Part shown: in pieces, positions 21,588 to 34,670 of the stretch
Layout of the letters: every line of letters begins with the position of its first letter
How positions within the stretch are numbered: position 1 is the stretch's first letter
Assembly (NCBI GenBank): GCA_020746875.1
Contig: JAGTJL010000006.1
Span: 1,302,001 to 1,366,000, forward strand
Direction of reading: 5' to 3'
Length of the DNA stretch: 64,000 nucleotides
DNA from: Rhexocercosporidium sp. MPI-PUGE-AT-0058
Taxonomy: Eukaryota > Ascomycota > Leotiomycetes > Helotiales
Made by a program: the position numbers and the translations under genes
The notes under the pieces: model-generated
Seen by the model: only the letters and a program-made list of their open reading frames with translations
Databases searched by the model: none
What the model was told of the DNA's origin: nothing

Positions 21588-24500
21588 TTATCTCCTTCTT
21601 AGCTTAGCGTAATCCTTACGCTTAAATAACTTAAAGAAATATTATATATATCTTACGGCTATCTTTCCTTTTTATTATAATTAAATAAATATATATTAAA
21701 AAAAAACCACTTTTTAAAAGAAAAAGAAAATAATTCGTCTTATTTCGTAAAATTAAAAAGAACGGTTTTAAGATAATATTTTATATATTTTATATTTAAA
21801 ATAATAAGACGTATATAATATCCTCTGAATCGAGTCGTTGCTCGGAGTATATTAAAATTAATAAAAAATATAATATTGAAATGCTTTTAATTAAGAATTA
21901 AAATACTCTCGAAAAGGCAAAAGAGAAGTTAAACGAGAAGGAGGCGTAAATACGTCGCGCCTTATAAGAGGCCGCGGCCTGCTTAAACCGTTTATCTCGC
22001 CAGCAAAAGTTTTTAAAAAAGCGAGAAGCCGAAATATTTTATTATAATCTTAAAAATATAAATAAATTAAAGAAAGTAAAAGCGCGAGAAGTTATAGAAA
22101 AAGAAAAGTAAAAGGCTTCCGTTACTCGCCCGCTTATTCCGCTATTCGTCGTCGACTCCGCCGAGTTTCTTTTAGTCGAGTAAGTTTTACTTAATTTCGC
22201 GGATTTAGTCTTTTAAATAAATTTAAGTTTTATAAATAAAACTTTTAAAATTATTTAAAATAATAAAAGTTAAACTTAAGTTCTTAAGTATTTTCGGATT
22301 ATAAATACCCTTTTTACTTAATTAAGTACTTAATAACGTTATAAAAATATTAATAATTTAAAATAATTTTAATATTATATTTAACGTTTAGGTTTATTAA
22401 TTATACTTTTATAATAAGAATTAATAATACCCCTAGCGGTATTAGTTCGAGGAGTAATATATAAAATACTAAGTAAATGTTTATAGTTTTTAAAAGTATT
22501 AATTAATAATTAATTAATCCTTTAACCTTTGTAATTTTAAATAGCCTTAGCTTTTTATAATTTAATTTATTACTTAATTGCTTAGTCGTAATATTCTTTT
22601 TAAATAAGTAAACCGTATTCCCTTCTTTTAGCGTTAATCTTATATTACGTTTTTTATTATAATAAATAACTGATTTTTATATAATAAATAAGATATTTAT
22701 TAATAGTTTATCTTATAATTATTTAAGCTTATCTTTTTATAGTATGGCTTTATGCGCGGTCCCTTAACCCGTAATCGGTGTATTATATGCCGTCGGATTA
22801 TATTTATAATTTATATAAAACGGTAATACTTTAATAGTCTTTTAATCTGCGCTATTATATATAAATTAGGCGGTTAAGAGTAATTAAACCTAGTCGTCTT
22901 ATTTATAATTTATATAATATCGAAGGTAAGTCTTTATTATTTAATTAATTCGTTTTATTTAGCCGTCGGTCTAAAGATAGAATATTATTAATATTTTTTA
23001 TTTTATTCTTAAAAGTAATATTAATGTTTTTTAGAATTTTAAAATAAAAAGCTTATTTATATTTAAAATAACCTCGTTTAATATTCCGTGATTCGCGAAA
23101 ATCGGTTTAAAGAATACTTACGCTATCGTAGGCGCGTCTTACGTGCTTAATACCGGTATTATATACGCGTACTTTATTATTTTGTCTATTATTACGTAAA
23201 TTAAATTATAAGTAATTTTAATAATTAAATCCTTCGAGGGTAATAGTTTAATTATAAAGTCTAAGGCGATTAACTTTTATAAATATAATAGTATTATTAA
23301 TAACCTCATAAGCTTATACGGCGCGTAATAGTTTGCTTTATTTTATATATATATATTATAAAATAAGATTATATTTTTAATTATTTTTCTTATTCTTAAG
23401 AAATAATATTCCTTAAAGAGCCTCGATAATATTTTAATTATTTCTTAATGTCTATAGGCCGGTAGCTTATATTATTCCTTAACGAAGTCCGTCTTATTTT
23501 AAATAAGAATATAAACTCGTCTTTAATATAACAGAGCTCCGTAAATAATAAAAGAAAACCCTTCGCTTAGCTATTTCTTTTGTTTAACTATTATTAAGTC
23601 GTTAGTATAGCCTTTTCAGATTTTCTCGAGGACTTAGCTTATTGTTATTAATTATTTATAATTAATTACTAGTGAATTATTATTCCTTTTAAGTATAATA
23701 TATAACTTGTATATTTTATTTATAAAATACTTTAGTTTCTTATTAAAAGCGTCGGCTTTAACGTTTTTTATTTTCTTAATATATAAAAATCGAAGTTTAA
23801 TTATAAAAAGCTTTTTATATTACCGAACTTATCGTCGATTTAGTTCTTTAATAATTATAAAATAAGATTCTTATAATTCGTTAAAATCCGTACCTCGTAA
23901 AGAAATCCCTCGAAGTAGATCTTTTATTCGCGTATTACGTCCATAGCTCTTAATAATTCCTTATTATAAATATTGTAATTAAGTTTTATTAGCGAGAGTT
24001 TCCGTAAATAATATACGATTAATTACTATTTGCCGTCTTCGCCCGGTTAGCTCAGCACGGCCTTAATAATATAATCGGAAACGTTTATCTTTATAATAAT
24101 TTCCTTATTTAAGTTAAAGGACATAAAAACTAATTCTTTAATAAAGGCTTCTTTTAAGTCTTAAAAGGCTATTTTTATTTTATTATTTTAATCGAAGCTT
24201 TTGTCTTTATATATTAACTCCGTAAGTAATACGGTAATCTTTAAATAATTTTAAACGAACCGTTAATAAAAGTTAATAAATCCTAAGAAAGATTATATTT
24301 CCTTAACATTCGTAGGCCTAATCTACTCGACGACTATTTTAACTTTTTAAGAATTTATAACTAATTCTATAAAAGTTATTATATAGCTTAAAAAGATGAC
24401 CTCTTTCTTATGAAAATAACACTTCTCGGGTTTTAAAAGCATTAAGAAAGCTTTTAGCTTTTTTAATATTATTATAACGTCTTTTACGTATTATTCTTTT

Positions 24501-27483
24501 ATTTTAAAATAATATATATATATATATATATATTACGTTTAGGTATTATTATAAAATATTATTAATTAAACGTTAAAATGTAATAAGCTCGTTAATTAGT
24601 CCGAAAGGCATAACCGTATACTTATAATAACCGAAACGTATATAAAATATTATTTTTTCTTTTTTTCTTTTCGTTATTTTTATAAAATTATATACGCCTT
24701 ATAAGTCTAGTTAAGTGAAAATCTTAGCGCCGCTAAGCCTGTCGCGTAACTCCTTAATTAAAAGTAATACGTAATAATCTTTTTTAATAATATTATTTAA
24801 TTAACAGTAATTAATATATATTCTTTATCCGCCGTCGTTCTTTAATATAAAAAGGACGTTATTCCTTTAAAGGGATTTAAATTCCTAAATAAATCCTTTC
24901 GCTAGGTTTTTATTAATATATTTCTTAATCGTTATTAAGTTTATAATTAAATATTCCCGTAATAATTAAAATATTAACTTCGTGCTTTTAATTAACTCGA
25001 TTTAATAATCGTAATCCTAGTGTTTAAGTAAAGCGCTATTACTTAATTCCTTTTTAAATAATGCTTTAAACCGTTTATATTTTGATAATATATCGTCCGT
25101 TATAAGGCTTATTACCTTATCCCCTGACTCTTTTTTAAAAGTTACGTTTATTCTTTTTAAGCCTTTCGCTGCTTTCTTATTCTAAAAACAGCCCTTATAA
25201 TTACTAAATTTTAGCTTTTACGTCTTTTAATTAATTTTAAAATTATAAAATTATATTTATAATAACCTTAAGATAATATTATATCTCTTAATTTTAATTA
25301 TATTAAATTAAATATATTTAAAATATCCGCCGATTTTTATATATAATATTTTTATTTATACGTTAATTAAGTCGTTCGCGGCAAGTCTTCTGTCGGCGAG
25401 TATTAATTAATACCCGTCTTCTTTAACTTCGGTAAGTAAGAAATATTAAACCGTAATAATAAGAAATATAAAATTCCCTTACGCTTTAAAATTTATTATA
25501 ACTTATAATTTTATTCTTTAAATGTCGACGTCGAAGGTTAAGTAATTACCTTTCCTTATAATTATAAGCGTACGTAAGTCTATCCCTTTGACGTAAACCT
25601 CTTTAATTAATATATTTTCTTATTATTAATTCTCTAAATCCTTATATAAAATATAATATAATTAATACGTACTTAAAAATATAAAGGATTTAAAAAGTCT
25701 TTTATAATAAATTTTTTAAGTTATTTTATAAGTTAACTTATATTCGGTTTTATAATATTTTTATAATAACTTTTTATATATTTCTTACGTTTATTTATAT
25801 TATAATTTATCGAAATAATATCTCGTCGACTGGGATTAATTAAACGTATATTCGAAAAACGCTATTCTCGACGTCTGCCGTTCTTTAAGTAATGCGTAAA
25901 TTGCTTCGAAAGATTACCTCGTACTCCTCGCTTTACTACGGCCCTCCGCGTAAAACGACTTTTAGTTTAATACAAGTAATTTTTATATTAATATTTATTT
26001 AATATTTAATATTAAGAGCCTCGCGAGTAAGATATTCCTCCCGCTAAATGACTTGCCAGACTTTGTATTCTTAAGGTCTAGAAAGTATTAGTCTTAATAA
26101 TATAGCGTTGCCTTAATATTATAAGTCTTCGCTCCTCTCAATATTAATTATATCTTTTAAGCTTTATGCCTTATATATAGTCTTGAATACCCGTTGTTAA
26201 ACGTATTACTTGTCTTATTAAGTTTAATTGCTAGACTTGGGTCTTATTATATATTAACGGATATAATTATTATTTATTTTATTTTACTCGTTATTTCTTT
26301 TACCGCCGTTATCCTTAATTTAATTATTAATATAATTAGCGTTAAGCTTATTTATTATTATATAACGGTAAATAACGCTAATTTAAACTTCCTTCGAAAG
26401 GAGAAGAAGAAGTACGTCGGTAATATTATACGCCCTTCGTCTTATAAAGTTAATTTATTTCTTTTTAATACCCTTCTTACGGTATAAGCTTATTATATGC
26501 CTTAATAGGCTATATTCGTAATACAGTTTCTTTTTACGTCGTTTATTTATAACTTCCTTTAATAATCCTTTTTATTATATTTTATCCTTTTCTTTTCCTT
26601 TTTTATAAATAGCGTCGTATTTTATAAGGTTTAACTATCGGTTATCCTTAAAGTTATCCTGCCGTCGGCGTCCTTTATTTTATTAATAACTAAATTGCCT
26701 TTAACCTCTCCCCACGTACGTCTACTATTTGCGTTTAAACTTATATAAGCGGTTATTAATCTTAACTGTTTATTTAATAAAAGTAAGAATATCTTTTATT
26801 TAAAGATTAATTTTAATAAGTTCTAGTTAAATATAATCCTTAAGCCTTTGTCGGTAATAATTAATAAACGACTAAAAGTTTTAATCAGTTTTATTAACGT
26901 GCTTTTGGAATTCAGTGACGTAAGCTATTACGCTATTAATTTGCTTAAGGCCGTATAAATAAGTTTTCGCCGTTTTAATTTTATTAATATCTTTAAATAT
27001 TCGTTAAATTTCTTTTTTAAATCTTTTTTAGGTTTTAAATATAATTTATATAACGAGTATAGCCTTATAAGTAGCTTTGTATTTAAAATAATTCCTACGG
27101 AATAGCTTAATTTATTATATAGCCTCGCCTTTAAAATATAATACCGTTTAAAAGGCGTAACTTTTGTCGGTAGGAAACTTATTATTATTAAAGTATTAAT
27201 AAAGTTCTATTTAAAGGATAAAAGTCTTTAAGTCCTTTCGGTTTTTTTAAAAGGTATTAAAGAGCTTAACCTTTAAGGTTTCCTTAAGCTCGTGCGTTAA
27301 GTTATTTTAAATATTAAACATCTCTTTATTTTTGCTTTTTTTATAGTTTTTTCCCTTAAGAATAAATATAAATAATAAAAGAATATTAATAGCACTGCCT
27401 TATAAGCTGAGTATTTAATTCTTAGGCGAGAGAGCTAATATAATATACGTAAGTCGGTACTTCTGACGAAACGGTGCTTAAAG
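21588..27483 (-). mobile_element. Ty3/gypsy chromovirus F2, internal region (gag-pol, RIP-degraded)
   Basis: Reverse complement of F1 (58212-64000), and legible by that comparison. On the minus strand the order is leader and gag (27.4-26 kb), protease, RT (about 24.9-24.4 kb), RNase H, integrase, chromodomain (about 22.4 kb). RT landmarks include PFGLINE, the RIP form of PFGLTNA. The catalytic YxDD codons have been lost to a TA dinucleotide run (about 24512-24532). The full element 20668-27977 is flanked by ATATA duplications (20663-20667, 27978-27982) and sits in chromovirus A2, whose uninterrupted form is seen in A1 near 800-815. Confidence 0.9.
21850..22215 (+). pseudogene. Antisense coiled-coil ORF near the 3' end of F2 (unknown function)
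   Basis: Opposite in strand to F2 gag-pol, between chromodomain and 3' LTR. The frame from the Asn-Ile-Glu-Met-Leu start region through ALEKAK-like, charged heptad-rich sequence contains QQKFLKKREAEIFYYNLKNI and ends in a Pro-rich tail. Only a few TAA or TAG stops interrupt it. The same ORF is present antisense in F1 (63541-63957). It looks like a short, strongly charged coiled-coil protein. I do not know its role. Confidence 0.6.
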
Positions 27484-27977
27484 TATTACGGTCCGTATAT
27501 TTACTCGGTGTAAATATAATAAGTTATATTAATTTTAATAATTAAAAAGTAAGTATATTACGTATAATAAAATAAATAATAATTAATATAATTAAAATAC
27601 TATTTTTAATTAAATATAAAGCTTTTATTTAATAATAAACGTATTAATCTTATATAAAACCTTTATATTATATAATCGTCAAGACCGCCAGGTCTTGTCG
27701 GTCTTAGATTTTTAAATCTTAGCGGTTTAGTAATTCGTTACGTAAAAAAGTCGCGTAATTTAAAAGCTTATTTATTTTCTAATCATTTATTAATAATAAT
27801 AATTATATAATATATAACTTATGAAATCTTAAATATTAAAGTCTTTTAAAGAAGTGCTTTTAAGAGTAATACTCTCTTAATATATTTTTCTTAAAATCCT
27901 TACTTTTTTAAGCTTATAGTCTTAAGTATTTTACTATCCCGGGGCCAGGTATCACGGGACGCGGGGCGTTCGTAATA
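27484..27977 (-). repeat. 5' LTR of chromovirus F2 (494 bp)
   Basis: Aligns with the 3' LTR. The left edge is TATTACGGTCC, the right edge CGTTCGTAATA. It is followed on the right by the ATATA duplication (27978-27982) and then by the continuation of A2. Confidence 0.92.
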
Positions 27978-27982
27978 ATATA

Positions 27983-28599
27983 CAAATACAGTGGAAAGCT
28001 TATTAAATATTAGGCTTTATAAAAACCTTTGCTTTATTAATGCGTGTTATTATCTTATTAATTAAAAAGATCAGGTACGGGTTTTTCTTAAATAAGGCAT
28101 TTAGCTTTCGGTAATCGACGTAAAATCGGAGACTATTATCGGCTTTTTTAGCGAAGAAAATAAGGGCCGTATATAATGCGCTAAAGGCTCGATAAAACTT
28201 TTATATAAATTATTAATAATATACCGCTTAATCTCCGATAATTACTTTTTAATTATACGCCGGAAAAGTTCAAAAAATAAGTCGTTTTTTTTAATAAGCT
28301 CGATTTAATAGTCTACGCCTTAGCGGTGCGCTAATAGCTTATCGAAGGCTCGCCGGGAGAAGAGAAAAGTATATTCTTAATACTTAATAAAGAGCTTTTT
28401 ACTTATTAATTCGTTATTTTATACGTATTTAGCTTTTAGGGCCTTTTCTAAAGATAAGTATTTATTTATCGATACGAGTTCGATACTTAATTAATTTAAA
28501 GCCTCTCGCCGGCGGCGAGTCAGCTTTTAGTCGATTTTATATACCGATATTACGAAAGTTTTTACTTTATCTTTCTTAGCTTTCTTAAGCCGGAAGTAC
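27983..28599 (-). mobile_element. Chromovirus A2, middle segment (RT N-terminal part)
   Basis: Continues exactly where A2 stopped at 20667, as judged against A1 (about 812-1430). Interrupted at its right end by element H, with GTAC duplicated at 28596-28599 and 33805-33808. Confidence 0.88.
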
Positions 28600-28816
28600 T
28601 GTAAAGTGGCGATTCTAGTCAGGAAATAATGCTTAAGGCGTTATTTAAGGAATTAGGCATATAACCTTTAAAGGTTTATATAAGAAGCCTTTCCTTTATA
28701 TAAAATTAAAAGAATAAAATACTTTTCTACTTTAAATCTTAACCCCTTAAAGTTATTAAGCTCCTTGCCTAATACCTTATATTATGCTACGTTTTTTATT
28801 TATTATAACCTTCACA
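28600..28816 (+). repeat. 5' LTR of gypsy element H (217 bp)
   Basis: TGTAAAGTGGCGATTC...CCTTCACA. Same length as the 3' LTR (33588-33804) and aligned throughout, with mostly transition differences. TGT/ACA ends. Confidence 0.93.
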
Positions 28817-31800
28817 CTAATAACTTATATAAAGAGAAAATCATACGGATTCGTCTTTATATAACTTACATAAAAGCATCTCGATTTATAATTAAGACTA
28901 TTTATTAAAATCAGAAATCTATAATTTTCCGCTCCTTAAATTAAGTACCCCCTTTTTCCTTTAAAAAGACTCGATAATTAACAATAACATAAGAATTAAA
29001 CTTAAATTAAAATAACTTATCTCGGTAACTCGTTAAGAAAGCTTAAACGGCCGAACTTAATTCTTTAAGAAGACGTCGGAAATTATAAATTATAAATAAA
29101 GAAATTAAGAAAAACATTATTAATTTTATATTTTAAACTAAAGCGTCTTTTAATAATTTAAAATATAAAAAATAGACTTTAACTTAAACTGAAATCGCTA
29201 AGGAATCCAAACTCTTAATTTTAAAGTTTTTATTAATATTAATTTTAATTTATAATATTTTATTAAAATAAATTAAATATATATTAACTGAAATTAACCG
29301 AGGGATTAATAAATCTATTAGACCGGGACTAATGAGCCGGGATTAAAAGTTAATAAAGAATAAAAACCTATAAATATTATTAATATTCGATAATAAAAAT
29401 AATTAATATATATCTTTATTATTTACGGAATTTCTTAAGTTCCCGAACTCCGATCGAATTAAATTAAATATTAAAGTAAAGCCGGAAACCCTTTAAACTC
29501 AATTACTTTTATCTTCTTTAAACTTATTAAATACTTTAATTAATAGTTTTATAAAACTCTTAGACTTAAGTCTCGAAAACTCAGAAATTATATCGAGAAC
29601 TAAAAGGAACTTATAAAATATAATTACTAGCGATATTAACTACTTCCTTCGAGGGATTATGTCCCTCCCCAGGTCAGTAAGTATGCCTCTCTTTTTAAAA
29701 GTAAACATCTCGGATTTTCTAAAGTAATACGTAAAGATTAATATAGATTATAAAGTATTAAAAAGTAATTAAGTTATTTATTTACTTTAATATTACGATA
29801 ACCTTTAATAAGATATTATTAAGACTCTTTTAAAATAAAAAAAATAAGAAAGAATAAGAAGTATTAGCGAAAGCATTAAAGTCGGAATTTAAAAAATATA
29901 ATTAATAATAAATCCGAGAGTTTATAAACTTTTTCTGAGAATTTATTATAATTTAACGTATTACTGTAAATCTTAAGGGCTATTACCGACTTTATTTTTA
30001 AGTCTTAAAAGCTCTTATACACCGGAAAATCCTTAATAAAGTCGACTAAAGTAAACTCTTCCTTTTAAGATTACCGGCTTCTTCTCGAAATAAAATCATT
30101 AAATAATTTAAAATTAATAACTTTAAACTAGAATTCTATAAGAAAAAGTATCTCGAATTTATAAAACACGTTTTTAAAACAGTTAAAAGTAAGTAAATAA
30201 TAAAAGCTCTTTAATAAGAGAAACAATTAATAACGTTATATATAAAAGAAATTTAAAACTTAATAAAAGAATATACTTAACCTTTAATAATTATTAAAAT
30301 AATAAAAAAGGCACTTATTACGCTGCCTTTTTTAGAAAAAGCTAAAGTAAATATTAATAAAATAAAAGCTTTAATAATAAAAATAACTAATTTAAAAATA
30401 AACTTTATTTATTTTAAATTAAACTAACTTTTAAATATAAAGCCTTATGTTTTAGAGTTTAGTCTTAGGAGTCGAATCTTACCTTAATACATTTAATATA
30501 AGTTTATTAGTCCTAGGTATTTTTAATAAAATAGCAAAAGCGGAATAATAGATTTAAGCGGAAGCGTTAGTATTAATATAATAGGATACGGGAATAAAGT
30601 ATATAACTTTTATAATAACTAGTTCGAAAGCTTATTATATAAGTTTAAAGATTAATATCTCTTCTTTTATTACTTTATTAATAATAACGTTTACTATATT
30701 AATAAATATAAGAAAATTTATATCGGACTATATTAAGAAGATATTTAATTAATTTAAAAAAAGTCGAGACAATCTTAAGTCGTAGCAATTTAATAAAAAA
30801 CTAATAACACGGAATATAATAAGAACTTAAAAGCACGTAAATCTAACCGCTTAATTTATATTATTAAAAAACGACTAAAAGAAGTGAATTCGGCCACAAA
30901 GAATTAATTAAATAATCCTTTTAACGTAAATATTATATAAAAGAAAAAGTAAGTTAGTCTCGAAGGCCCTTTAGTATTAATTAATACAGCCGGAATTAAA
31001 AAGAAATTAATAAATATAAAAAAACTACGCTTTATATCTTTAATAAAAGAACGGGATTATAAAGTACTTTTAAATAAAATATATAAAGAATTAAAAAGAA
31101 TTAACGAAATTAACGAAAATAATAAAATAAAAAATAATTTTATTAATCTTAAAGTTAAAATTATAATTAAACGCTTAATTAAAGGAAAGAAATTAGCCGG
31201 AGTTTTAAAAAAAGAAAAATAAGTAGATTAATATATTTCGGTCGTAACTTAAAAATAAGTAATAAAGAATATTATAAATTAAAACTTAAACCTTAAGTTA
31301 AAAGACTTATATAAACTATAATCGCGCTAAGATTAAATAATAAACCGCTAAATCCTAATCGTCTTTACTAAAAGAGGATACGAGGTCGAGATTATACTTA
31401 TAAATAGCGAAAAGGCGTCTTAATTAAACTCAGGATTAAATAAGCTTTTTATTAATATAATTAATTTCGCGGAATTACTTAAAAAGTCCTTTAAAAAAGG
31501 AAAGGTTTTAATTAACGTAATTATTAAATAAATTAAAATTATTTATAATTGCCTAGAAATAGCTATATAAATACTAAAATTATAAATTACGGTAGCAAGA
31601 CAAATTAAAAGCAGGGCTACGATCGACTACGAAGCGGAGGTTAATATAATAAATCGAGCTATAATAAAGGAAGTAAAACTCTTAATCTTAAATTATAAAG
31701 CTTTAACATTTATTATTATTACCGGAGACAAATTCATATTCGCGAATTATATTTAAAATATAATAATAAATATTAAAAGAATTAAAAACTATATTAATTT

Positions 31801-33587
31801 TATAATTATTAATAACGCAAGCTACGACATTTTATTAAGTATATTATTTATTTTAAAAAGTCGTATGAGTTTCGATTACCTTAAAAATAGAATTATATAA
31901 ATAACCTTTTTAAATATAAAAAGAATAATAATTAAAAAAGTTATAATTACTAAGGACAAAGCAAAGTATAAAGACAAAACGGAAAACGTTTAATTAATAT
32001 ACATATTAAAAAGGATATTAATTTTTAAAAGAGCTTAAATAGTTTAAATTTAAAGGATTTTATTAATAATTTAAGATTATTAATTAAAGGTGGGATTTTA
32101 AGAGATTTTATAAGCGTTTTAAATCTTCGGTTATTATTAAAAGAGGCAAGGATAAAAGGAAAAGAATATAAGACTCTTAATCTCGAATTAAAAGTTAAAT
32201 ATTAATTAAAACTAGAGATTTTTATATTTTAATTAAATAAAGACAAAGAAGACTTCTTTTTATATTTGATAGTCACTTACTTAAAGCCTTATTATTAAAA
32301 TCGATAGAAATTAATATATTATATAAAAGGAAAGCTAATAAAGTAAAGTTAGTTAATTTAAGGAAAATAAATAAGAATATACTTAAAGGAATTAATAATT
32401 AATTCGAGGAAGACGAAAAAGCAAGGCTACCTCGCTCAAGAGGTAAATTTAATAACTTTATTATTAAAAGGTTCTTCGAGTTAATAATAAGAAATAAGTT
32501 AATAAAAGAACGGTTTAAATAATTAATTATTAAAAGATAAATCTTAAAATAAAAACGAAAACTATTTTATAAAACGCTTTTAAATCGAGAAGTAATACTG
32601 GCTTTCGACTGGACTTATTTAAAAAGAATTAAAAAAGAAGTTTTACTGCTTTTAAAAATTAAAATAATACCGCATAAAGCGTGGCAAGAAAAATCTTTTT
32701 TTATATTAAAAGCTTTATAAAATAAAGTTATTTTAATATTAAAGGAAAGGCTAAAGTAAGGAATCTTAAAATAATATTATAAATTATATAAAAATAAATA
32801 GTTTTTTATAATTAAAAAAGAAAAAGGATTATATTAACTTATTACGGCCGTAATAAAAATAAATAAAGTTACGATATAAAATGTAAATGTTTTACTAAAT
32901 GTTAATTAGTTTTTAACCGAATTTATTAAATTAATTATAATATTATTAGTAGACCTCTTCTTAAGGTATGACTAGTTTTTACTACACGCTCGATTAAGGG
33001 ACATAATAGCGATTTATACTTTAATTAGCTTATTCCGGATAACAAGACTTCCTTAAAAAGTAACTAACTCAATCGCTTAATTTATACGGGTGATTTATAA
33101 GATTCTTTTAAATTGCATTCCTTATGTGGCTCTACCTTATATAAATAATATAAGAGTTAAAGGTTTTACGTCATTTTATAATAATAAAGAGGTATTACTA
33201 GGAATCCAGAGATTTATTATAAAACACATTTAAAACTTAAATAGGATATTAATGCGCTTCGAGAGAGCAGGGGCGACTGTCGGACCGAAGTCCTAATACT
33301 GCTTACCCGGGTTAAAAATTGTAGGATACGTCATAGACAAAGAAGGGCAAGAAGCACCCCTGAGCCCGGATCACAAGTCGATATACATTGCTAATTAGCC
33401 AAACCTCTTTCTTTTATTTATTTCGATATAAGCTAAAAAGGATATTAAAATGGAAAAGTCTGGCGTTATCTTTTTTTACTTTAAAAAAATATCCTTCTCT
33501 TTTTTCTTTCTTTTCTTCCTTTAATAAGTCGTGCTATAAGCAGGCGGAAGTGGTCGAGGGCGACTATTTATTATAGTTAAGGACAGA
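28817..33587 (+). mobile_element. Ty3/gypsy element H: gag-protease-RT, lacking RNase H and integrase
   Basis: Plus strand. Gag-like charged sequence fills about 29-31 kb. An aspartic protease lies at about 31.6-31.9 kb: TIDYEAEVNII, the RIP form of the DTGAEVNLI active-site loop, and the flap/end motif ASYDILLSI. RT is at about 32.9-33.3 kb: NSIA, then YINNIRVKG (33138-33164) where YIDDI is expected, and the thumb side GATVGPKS and LKIVGYV. After that only about 200 bp remain before the 3' LTR, ending in AEVVEGDYLL. RNase H and integrase, expected over about 2.5 kb, are absent. The last 400 bp retain far more CA/TG than the 5' part. It would need another element's integrase. Confidence 0.85.
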
Positions 33588-33804
33588 TGTAAAGTAGCGA
33601 TTCTAATTAGGAAATAATGCCTAAGGCGTTATTTAAGGAACTAAATATATAACCTTTAAAGGTTTATATAAAAGGCCTTTCCCTTATATAAAATTAAAAG
33701 AATAGAATACTTTTCCACTTTAAATCTTAACCCCTTAGAGTTATTAGGCTCCTTGCCTGGTGCCTTGTGCCGTGCTACGTTCTTTGTTTGTTATAGCCTT
33801 CACA
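33588..33804 (+). repeat. 3' LTR of gypsy element H (217 bp)
   Basis: TGTAAAGTAGCG...GCCTTCACA. Less RIP-changed than the 5' LTR. Flanked by GTAC (33805-33808), matching the left duplication, after which A2 resumes. Confidence 0.93.
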
Positions 33805-33808
33805 GTAC

Positions 33809-34004
33809 GTTATAAATATTACTATTGCCGATATTAAGAAAATCTCCGTTATAAGCGCCTTTAATTAATAATTCGCCGGAAGGGCTTTAAAGGTTTTTTT
33901 ATTTTTAAGTAATAATCCCGGATCGCGGGATATTAAAAGATTTAATTAATCTTTTATAATACGCAAGCGCTTTTTGACTTTTTTAGCGAAGCTCGAGGGA
34001 CGAG
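33809..34004 (-). mobile_element. Chromovirus A2, last recognisable segment
   Basis: Aligns with A1 about 1425-1637. It ends at CGAGGGACGAG, where an F-family LTR inserts. The remaining upstream part of A2 (equivalent to A1 1640-4220) is not found after the F3/G3 junction. Confidence 0.82.
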
Positions 34005-34670
34005 TATTACGAACGCCCCGCGTCCCGTGATACTAGGCCCCGGGATAGCGTAAGACTTAGGATTATAAGCTTAAGAAGGTAAGGGTTTTAAGAGAAGTAT
34101 ATTAAGAAAGTATCGCTTTTAAAAATATCTTTTTAAGAGATTTTAATATTTAGGATTTTATAAGTTATATATTATATAAATATTATTATTAGTAAACGAT
34201 TAAAGGGCAGATAAGCCCTTAAATTATACGACCTTTTTACGTAACAACCGCCGGGATTAATAAACTGCTAGAGGTCTAGCGGTCTTAGCGGTTTTAAAGG
34301 AAACGAAGGTTTTATATAAAATTAATACGTTTATTATTAAATAAGAGCTTTATGCTTAATTAAAAATAATATTTTAATTATATTAATTATTATTTATTTT
34401 ATTATATATAATACACTTATTTCTTAATTATTAAGATTAATATAACTTATTATATTTATATCGAGTAAATATACGGACCGTAATATTTTAAGTACTTTTT
34501 CGTCAGAAGTACCGACTTACGTATATTATATTATCTTTTATATTTAAAGATTAAGTACTTAGCTTATGAGGCAATATTATCGGCATACTTTTATTATTTA
34601 TACTTGTTTTTAAGAGGAAGGACCGTAAAAAAAGCGAAGATAAAAAAATACTTAATACTTAAGATTACTT
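34005..34670 (+). mobile_element. Chromovirus F3 fragment: 5' LTR (34005-34485) plus leader
   Basis: The 481-bp LTR starts TATTACGAACGCCCCGCG and ends CCGTAATA, the same length as the F1 5' LTR. The leader to 34670 aligns with F1 58212-58400 and stops dead at LTR G3. The gag-pol of this copy is missing. Confidence 0.9.
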
